DNA from: Nakazawaea peltata
Lineage: Eukaryota; Ascomycota; Pichiomycetes; Alaninales; Pachysolenaceae
NCBI GenBank assembly: GCA_001599355.1
Contig: BCGQ01000005.1
Coordinates: forward strand, 624,222 to 688,221
Direction of reading: 5' to 3'
Length of the DNA stretch: 64,000 nucleotides
Shown: one piece after another, positions 58,999 through 64,000 of the stretch
Position numbering within the stretch: position 1 is the stretch's first letter
Layout: the number at the start of each line of letters is the position of its first letter
Notes under the pieces: generated by a model
What the model was told of the DNA's origin: nothing
Seen by the model: the letters and a program-made list of their open reading frames with translations, nothing else
Database searches by the model: none
Program-made: the position numbers and the translations under genes

Positions 58999-59685
58999 TT
59001 ATTTCTGGATTAACAGAGCTCTGGAAGGATGTACACCGTTCGGAAGCATCTCAGTAGGCTCCGAATCATTAGATGAAGGTTTCAGAGCCTTCTTAGAAGT
59101 TTCCTCGGTGATCCTCACCTTTCTTTCCACAGTCAATTTCTCATTCTTCTCCTTGATCTTAGCCAATCTGGTCTCGGAATTTCCTCCTCCTCCGACGGTC
59201 AACTCTACGTTGATTTTACGGTCTTTCAAGATGGAATGATGATGTTTCAATGCAATATCGATCTTCTTTTGGATATCCTGATGAATGTTGTAGAATTCCA
59301 AAAACAGAATCCCCTTGTCCTGTCTTACTCTTATTCTGTCAGGATTACATGACTTGAAGTGGGCCATCAACTCTTGTTGTGTGATGTCGTAAGGTAAATT
59401 TCCCACAAATAATATAAATCTAGGACCTTGGCCTCCCAGTTGAGCCGCAAGACCTTTACCTTTCTTTCCTCTTCTGGTCTTTCTCTTCTTCTTGACTGGC
59501 TCTCCATTCTCATCTACCTCAGCGGCTGCCTCTGCCTCTCTCTTTTTATTCTCCTTCTCTTGTTTCTCGGATTCTTTGATCGATTTCAATTCTTCCGAAG
59601 AAACACCCGATCTATCCTTGAACTGTAAGGCCTTTCTTTGCTTTTTCGTTAACTTAGACACGTCTTGCTTACTAGCTTCTCCCAT
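58999..59685 (-). CDS. NOP6: Nucleolar RNA-binding protein NOP6
   Basis: The protein has 228 codons (S. cerevisiae 225). It is a small-subunit ribosome-biogenesis factor with one RRM. The N-terminal half is charged with a strong basic patch (KKKRKTRRGKKGKG). The RRM has RNP2 ILFVGNLPYD and RNP1-like GILFLEFYN. The family feature KINVELTVGGGGNSETRL follows it directly, then a basic tail. PAC and RRPE motifs precede the gene. It converges with RAC1. Confidence 0.92.
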   Translation of the reverse strand: MGEASKQDVSKLTKKQRKALQFKDRSGVSSEELKSIKESEKQEKENKKREAEAAAEVDENGEPVKKKRKTRRGKKGKGLAAQLGGQGPRFILFVGNLPYDITQQELMAHFKSCNPDRIRVRQDKGILFLEFYNIHQDIQKKIDIALKHHHSILKDRKINVELTVGGGGNSETRLAKIKEKNEKLTVERKVRITEETSKKALKPSSNDSEPTEMLPNGVHPSRALLIQK

Positions 59686-59704
59686 CTTGCCAATGTCTTC
59701 TCAC

Positions 59705-59750
59705 CTCATCGACTCCTCTAAAGGCAGATTTTATGCAGAAAATTTTTTTG
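59705..59750. promoter_or_regulatory. PAC and RRPE motifs, NOP6 promoter
   Basis: CTCATCG (59705-59711; CGATGAG in the gene direction) and GAAAATTTTTTTG (59738-59750), 20-65 bp upstream of the NOP6 ATG. Confidence 0.7.
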
Positions 59751-59905
59751 GCTATAAATTTTTTCAGTGAGCAAACTACGAAAAAAGACCATCAAAGGGG
59801 GTGATCACCAAAGATTGGGGGTAATTACAGAGTACTTACAAGTTAATAAACATTATTGCATCGTCAATCATTATCGTATATAAAATAATTTGTTGTCTTC
59901 ATGAT

Positions 59906-61393
59906 TTAGGCGTCAACCAGACCTACGGACAATCCTTTCAGCAATCTGGCGTCAGTTAAGGCAGCGATAATGGCTGCACCAACACCTGAACCGTCCTCAG
60001 CTGCTACTAATTTGATAGGATAATCGGCAGGTTTGATTCCTTCATCTTTCCAACCAAAGATGTCAGCTAAACCATCTTCAGCTCTTTCAACAAAGTTTGG
60101 ATATTTGGCATAAACGGAACCATCGCAGGCAATATGTCCGCTAGTAGCACCGGTCTTTTTTGATGCTGCGGCAATACCACAGATGGCCAATCTTGCAGCT
60201 CTAGTACCAATTAACTCGGCCAACTTTCTGATAAGCTTTCTTTCTGGTTGGTTGAAGGTCAAATGTAAATGCTTCTTGAACAAATCCAAAGTATCTTGCA
60301 AGTTTTCGAATGGATCATTCTCGATAATTGATAAAATCTCGGTATCTAAGATATAAGGAGTATTCAACAATTTCAAACCTTCAGAATCTTGTTTCTCAGA
60401 CTCCAAAATCAAGCCTTGCTCGTGCAAATCAACCAAAATCAATCTCAAAACCTCTCCAAGATAATAACCTGCGATCATCTTTTCGAAAGCTTGTTCTCCT
60501 GGTCTTGGTGATTGGGCATCAATCAAAACATCGTATTTGGTTCTTGGCAAAGCAAGATGTTCATTATCGAAAGAACCATACTCACAGTTGATCAGCATAA
60601 CTGATTCTTGTGGGATATCATCGTGTAACTTTCCGTTCAACTTTGGAATGTTGTAGACGTAGTCGTAATAGGCACCGTTGACACCAGTACCGAAAATACA
60701 TCCCATGGTGGTCTTACTATCGGTGTAACGAGAAGCTACCAATGTTCCTGTAGTGTCATTGATCAAAGCAACAACCTTGATTGGTAACTTTCTGAGGTTG
60801 ATCTGCTCCATCAATAATGGAACAACATCATGTCCCTCAACATTAGGGATATCAAAACCTTTAGTCCAAGTCTTCAAAATACCAGAATCAATTCTAGATT
60901 GCATAGCTGGGTAGGAGAATGTGAACCCTAAAGGCAAGATTAAACCCTCAGGAACTCCATCTGGATAAGTTTCCTTAAGGAACTTGTCAAGGGAGTCTGC
61001 AATGAAACCAAACAAATCATCTCTGTTCTTGGTGGTTCTGATGGTGGCAGGCAAGTGGTACTTGGATTGCTCAGTTTCGAATTTACCACCACCCAACAAC
61101 TTGACAGAAACAACACGTAAGTTGGTTCCTCCAAGATCAATAGCCAAGTAATCACCGGTTTCCTTACCAGTTGGATATTCCACAACCCATGTAGGGATCA
61201 TAGGAATATTACCACCCTTAAGAGACAAACCCTTTTCCAACTCCGAAATAAAGTGGTCGGTGATCTGCTTTAACTTGTCACCTGAAACTGTTAAGAGTTC
61301 CTGGTACTTGGAGATCTCACTGATCAACGACTTTGGCACATCAGCCATGGATCCCTTTCTAGATTGAGGTTGTTTTGGACCTAAGTGAACCAT
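59906..61393 (-). CDS. HXK2: Hexokinase (HXK2-type)
   Basis: The protein has 495 codons. It phosphorylates glucose and fructose at the entry to glycolysis. Motifs in order: YLAIDLGGTNLRV (ATP phosphate 1), LGFTFSYPA (sugar), NDTTGTLVA with the catalytic Asp, GCIFGTGVNGAYYD (phosphate 2) and a C-terminal AEDGSGVGAA adenosine motif. The N-terminus MVHLGPKQPQSRKGSMADVP is almost identical to S. cerevisiae Hxk1/2, including the Lys6-Met15 segment that, in S. cerevisiae Hxk2, binds Mig1, and the RKGS phosphorylation site. That suggests a role in glucose repression besides catalysis. Codon bias is high. A TATA box lies about 90 bp upstream. Confidence 0.95.
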   Translation of the reverse strand: MVHLGPKQPQSRKGSMADVPKSLISEISKYQELLTVSGDKLKQITDHFISELEKGLSLKGGNIPMIPTWVVEYPTGKETGDYLAIDLGGTNLRVVSVKLLGGGKFETEQSKYHLPATIRTTKNRDDLFGFIADSLDKFLKETYPDGVPEGLILPLGFTFSYPAMQSRIDSGILKTWTKGFDIPNVEGHDVVPLLMEQINLRKLPIKVVALINDTTGTLVASRYTDSKTTMGCIFGTGVNGAYYDYVYNIPKLNGKLHDDIPQESVMLINCEYGSFDNEHLALPRTKYDVLIDAQSPRPGEQAFEKMIAGYYLGEVLRLILVDLHEQGLILESEKQDSEGLKLLNTPYILDTEILSIIENDPFENLQDTLDLFKKHLHLTFNQPERKLIRKLAELIGTRAARLAICGIAAASKKTGATSGHIACDGSVYAKYPNFVERAEDGLADIFGWKDEGIKPADYPIKLVAAEDGSGVGAAIIAALTDARLLKGLSVGLVDA

Positions 61394-61482
61394 TGTTTTT
61401 GTAGTCTTTTAGTTTTGTGATTTATAATCAATATACGTCTTTGCTTATTATATGCCCCATGAATTATCCAGACTTCAACCTT

Positions 61483-61490
61483 TATTTATA
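61483..61490 (-). promoter_or_regulatory. TATA box of the hexokinase gene
   Basis: TATAAATA on the minus strand, about 90 bp upstream of the ATG at 61393. Confidence 0.55.
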
Positions 61491-62214
61491 TGCTGCCGCT
61501 CCGCTAAAAACCCCCATATTTTCTCCAGAATCTTCCGAAGAATCTCCGGATTTTTTCCTTTCCGACGTGCATATTGCAGGTAAAGTCGGATCATTTTTTC
61601 TTGAATAAGCATAAATTGGGCTTGGGGAGAGAATGCAGGACGAACATCATGCCACTGGATATTACAGAATTTATCCTGATGGGGTAGGAGACGGGGAAGT
61701 GGGGGACGAATATATGGTGGATGACGTAAACTAAGGAAGAACCAGAGGTGGATATAGATTTACGTGTGTGCCCGCGTACGACAATCAGGCAGGTTAAATG
61801 TAGGAAATGTTATATTGGTGATAGTGAGCATCTCTATTGGGATACTCTAGCAACGGCTAGCTATTAGATGAGGAGTAAGCCTTCAATATCAATAAATAAA
61901 TGTAGTCGACTGGTCCACCTTTATTCTCCTTAGTATTTGAAGAGAGTTTCTCCGTCGCACTTCCCGTGGGGAGATGCACCCGCTCTCCAAATTTATTCCG
62001 AGCGAGCCGCATATTTTTCCACGCACATAGTCAACCACGCCATCTCTAGGCAAAGACCAACTTCCGATGTAGTGGGAATAAATGACCTGTCGAAACACCT
62101 TAGCACTTGAAGGATTGTTTGTGTTTCTGGACGTTTCTTTTATGAGGATGACGTCCGGCTGACCCCTATTTTTATTGTCTTTTCTACTTAATCACACCCC
62201 CTTCTAGTAGAGCA

Positions 62215-62318
62215 GTGGTGTATCTTAGCGAATTACAATTTTCTGATATCCCTCCCCAGTAGTTTGGTGTGGTGCCTTAGAGCAAAATACAATTTTTCAG
62301 ATGCCCATCCCCATCTTT
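62215..62318. repeat. Imperfect direct repeat upstream of MLH3
   Basis: Two copies of about 50 bp (from 62215 and 62269, 54-bp period) share GTGGTG, TTAG, CAATTTT and CCCC words, with several mismatches and small shifts. It lies 55-155 bp before the MLH3 ATG. Confidence 0.55.
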
Positions 62319-62371
62319 AGGAGTTTGATCAGACGATGTTGAGATCTCCGCATGGACTGTGGTGAGAAAAC

Positions 62372-64000
62372 ATGCCGCTCAAGCTTTTGAATCCGGGGCT
62401 AACGCGACACTTGTCCTCTCAGACAACGATAAAAGGTGTTGAAGATGTATTTAGGGAGCTTTTAGAGAACAGTATCGATGCTGGAGCAACAGAGATCAGC
62501 TTAAAGGTGAGGTTGGAAGATGCTTATTGGATCTGGTGTTCCGACAATGGGACAGGAATTTCCTCGGAGGATCTTCATAATATCGGCAAAAGACACTATA
62601 CTTCAAAGTTGCTGGACAATTTGGTAGGTACTGAGGCTCTTCAATCATGTAATACTTTAGGGTTTCGAGGAGAGCTGCTACTGTCAGTTCTTGCCAGTTG
62701 TTCTCGTACGGAAATTACAACAAAAGTCGAGAATAACGATGCTTGGAGGGCTGTATTTACTTCTGGGGGAGACCAAAGGATGGTTAAACATGTATTATCA
62801 TCAGATATCCCAAGAAGCGGCACGCAGGTCGTGGCCGCTAATATATTCGGGACATACCCTGTGCGATTAAAGTACAATTTGAAGAGATCACATATTGAAA
62901 TAGTAGACCAGTTGAGAATTGTTTTATTTCGTGTCTCTGTATTCAGACCAAACATTAAGATCAGACTGTGTTTAGTAGACAAGAATGGCGACTCTAGTTT
63001 GATAGCAAGTACTGGGGAAGTTGGGAACCCCCAAGAAGATGGTATACCTGAGATATTACGAGCTGTATTCGGAATATCGTTAGGAGATCAATGTGAATCC
63101 CTCCAATCTTACCACCAGGATTTCAAAATTATGGGACATGTCGGAAGTAGACCATCTATGAAGAAGAAATACCAGTTTATTTATATCAATGGAAGGTCTG
63201 TGATCAATGATAAGTTATTTAAGGTTATTAACGATAGACTCGCTTCCAGTAGATTGGTCGAGGAAGATAATATGGCAGTAATACCAAACTTCACACCCAG
63301 CCAGTTATCCCCTAGAAAGAACAAATCACCGTTGAAAGCAGTGGGAAGTGGACAATCAAAGCTACATCCGATCTATGTATTTCAGATATCATGCCCAAAA
63401 TCTATCTCGGATTTGATACAAGATCCGAGTAAATGTATTTATGAGCCAGAACATTTCGATACCATCAAAGGACTATTAATCAGACTTTTGGATCAATTTA
63501 TGGAGGAGAGATCGCAGACGCCTTCCAAAGATGGCAAAAGTCATTTGTCAGGTAATCAGAATACCAAGAGACTGCTCTGTAATCCATTTTCTTGTTCTCA
63601 AGATCAAAGTGATGATGAGCTCGAAAAGCTCGACCAGTTGAGTCAGAGATCAGAGTATTTCCCAGACGTATCAAGGGTTCATCTTGTGCCTGAGAAATTG
63701 AAGGAGTTCACAATAATAGGTCAAATTGAACACAAGTTTATCTTAGTGAGATTCGAAAATAGGGGTAATCCATTTTTACTGGCTGTAGATCAACATGCCG
63801 CAGATGAACGGGTAAAAGTAGAGCAGATGTATAAAGAATTCGTAGAGGAATGTTTTGAAGGCGAGAGAATATCTCGATTGAGGGAAGTGTCATTGGAATT
63901 TGAATTCACCACTCAGCAATTGGATCTTCTTGAAGAAAACCGACAGTACTTCAAATTTTGGGGGGTTATTTACAAAATTAGTTTAGGTAGGCTTGAAGTT
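62372..64000 (+). CDS. MLH3: DNA mismatch-repair/meiotic endonuclease MLH3 (5' part, cut by window end)
   Basis: A MutL-family protein, open for 543 codons to the window edge. The GHKL ATPase has RELLENSIDAGATE (Glu32, Asn33), DNGTGI and TLGFRGE followed by CTG-CTA-CTG, which reads A-L-A under this clade's code and restores the invariant GFRGEALAS motif (residues 97-105). The C-terminal region begins FTIIGQIEHKFILVRF and has the endonuclease metal site DQHAADERVKVE (D473 to E484, the DQHAxxExxxxE pattern). QHA-AD-ER with FTIIGQ favours MLH3 over PMS1; MLH1 lacks the motif. In yeast Mlh1-Mlh3 resolves meiotic crossovers and aids repair. An upstream ATG at 62352 reads into a stop after 12 codons. 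Confidence 0.88.
   Translation, partial: MPLKLLNPGLTRHLSSQTTIKGVEDVFRELLENSIDAGATEISLKVRLEDAYWIWCSDNGTGISSEDLHNIGKRHYTSKLLDNLVGTEALQSCNTLGFRGELLLSVLASCSRTEITTKVENNDAWRAVFTSGGDQRMVKHVLSSDIPRSGTQVVAANIFGTYPVRLKYNLKRSHIEIVDQLRIVLFRVSVFRPNIKIRLCLVDKNGDSSLIASTGEVGNPQEDGIPEILRAVFGISLGDQCESLQSYHQDFKIMGHVGSRPSMKKKYQFIYINGRSVINDKLFKVINDRLASSRLVEEDNMAVIPNFTPSQLSPRKNKSPLKAVGSGQSKLHPIYVFQISCPKSISDLIQDPSKCIYEPEHFDTIKGLLIRLLDQFMEERSQTPSKDGKSHLSGNQNTKRLLCNPFSCSQDQSDDELEKLDQLSQRSEYFPDVSRVHLVPEKLKEFTIIGQIEHKFILVRFENRGNPFLLAVDQHAADERVKVEQMYKEFVEECFEGERISRLREVSLEFEFTTQQLDLLEENRQYFKFWGVIYKISLGRLEV

Larger units (their letters stand above)
61394..62371. promoter_or_regulatory. Divergent promoter region of hexokinase and MLH3
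   Basis: Nearly 1 kb without a recognised gene. It holds the hexokinase TATA box and a direct repeat close to MLH3. A locally GC-richer block at about 61900-62100 on the minus strand could be a structured RNA, but I recognise no family. Confidence 0.45.

Noticed and set aside
61889-62098. 69-codon frame in a GC-richer block between hexokinase and MLH3
   Set aside because: No homology as protein; an RNA gene is conceivable but no known RNA motif was found.
129-64000. CTG as serine (CTG-Ser clade) instead of alanine
   Set aside because: NF-YB NVARxMK and SEASDKC, MutL GFRGEALA and Rho FDxAI have Ala at the CTG positions, and Ser is not usual there.
1-64000. Search for LTRs, reverse transcriptase, transposase cores, virus-like elements and CRISPR arrays
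   Set aside because: None seen; the only repeats are short tandem arrays and local direct repeats.

Overview
This is a stretch of budding-yeast nuclear chromosome. Genes are compact and mostly intron-free on both strands, and the few introns are short (GTGAGT or GTAAGT donor, TACTAAC branch point). About 32 protein genes and one tRNA gene can be supported. GC content looks to be roughly 40 percent. I see no transposon, LTR element or virus-like element, and no CRISPR array. One 45-base N gap lies inside a minisatellite.

The most important property is the genetic code. In conserved proteins the codon CTG repeatedly falls where the family has alanine. Examples are HAP3 (ANV-A-R and SE-A-SDKC), MLH3 (GFRGE-A-L-A-S), COQ2, CHO1, ANP1, RAC1, RRP40 and PIM1. 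The window therefore belongs to the CUG-Ala yeasts (Pachysolen, Nakazawaea, Peterozyma and relatives). The GC content seems to me to fit Nakazawaea or Peterozyma better than the AT-rich Pachysolen, but that rests on memory. Leucines written by a standard-code translation at CTG should be read as alanine throughout. A complex I subunit, a Rac GTPase and a CTNNBL1 homologue, all absent from Saccharomyces cerevisiae, agree with a non-Saccharomycetaceae yeast.

Layout: 0-12 kb holds HAP3, mitochondrial Lon protease PIM1, the GPI-remodelling phosphoesterase TED1 and elongation factor SPT6, followed by a 14-bp minisatellite with the gap. 12-17 kb holds the divergent splicing pair SYF2/CTNNBL1, an unknown gene and a lipid-droplet hydrolase. 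16.7-24 kb holds a fungal transcription-factor-like protein lacking a zinc cluster behind a 1.7-kb upstream region, a divergent UPF3-like gene, a PCI protein and tRNA-Asn. 24-38 kb holds VPS3, a highly expressed class III aminotransferase, COQ2, an unknown gene, RRP40, FIG4 and CHO1. 38-52 kb holds ANP1 with a long tail, NOP13, a poly-serine membrane protein, an OCA5-like TBC protein, a psq-type HTH protein and a Yippee protein. 53-64 kb holds MRPL22, a spliced complex I subunit, SHR3, RPS3, spliced RAC1, NOP6, hexokinase and the 5' part of MLH3.

The genes are ordinary housekeeping functions: RNA processing (SYF2, CTNNBL1, RRP40, NOP13, NOP6), membrane lipid and glycan synthesis (CHO1, TED1, ANP1, FIG4) and mitochondria (PIM1, COQ2, MRPL22, complex I). 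RRP40, NOP13 and NOP6 share PAC/RRPE-type promoter motifs, which suggests one ribosome-biogenesis regulon. An orphan PAC/RRPE pair near 45.94 kb sits just before a possible spliced micro-ORF.
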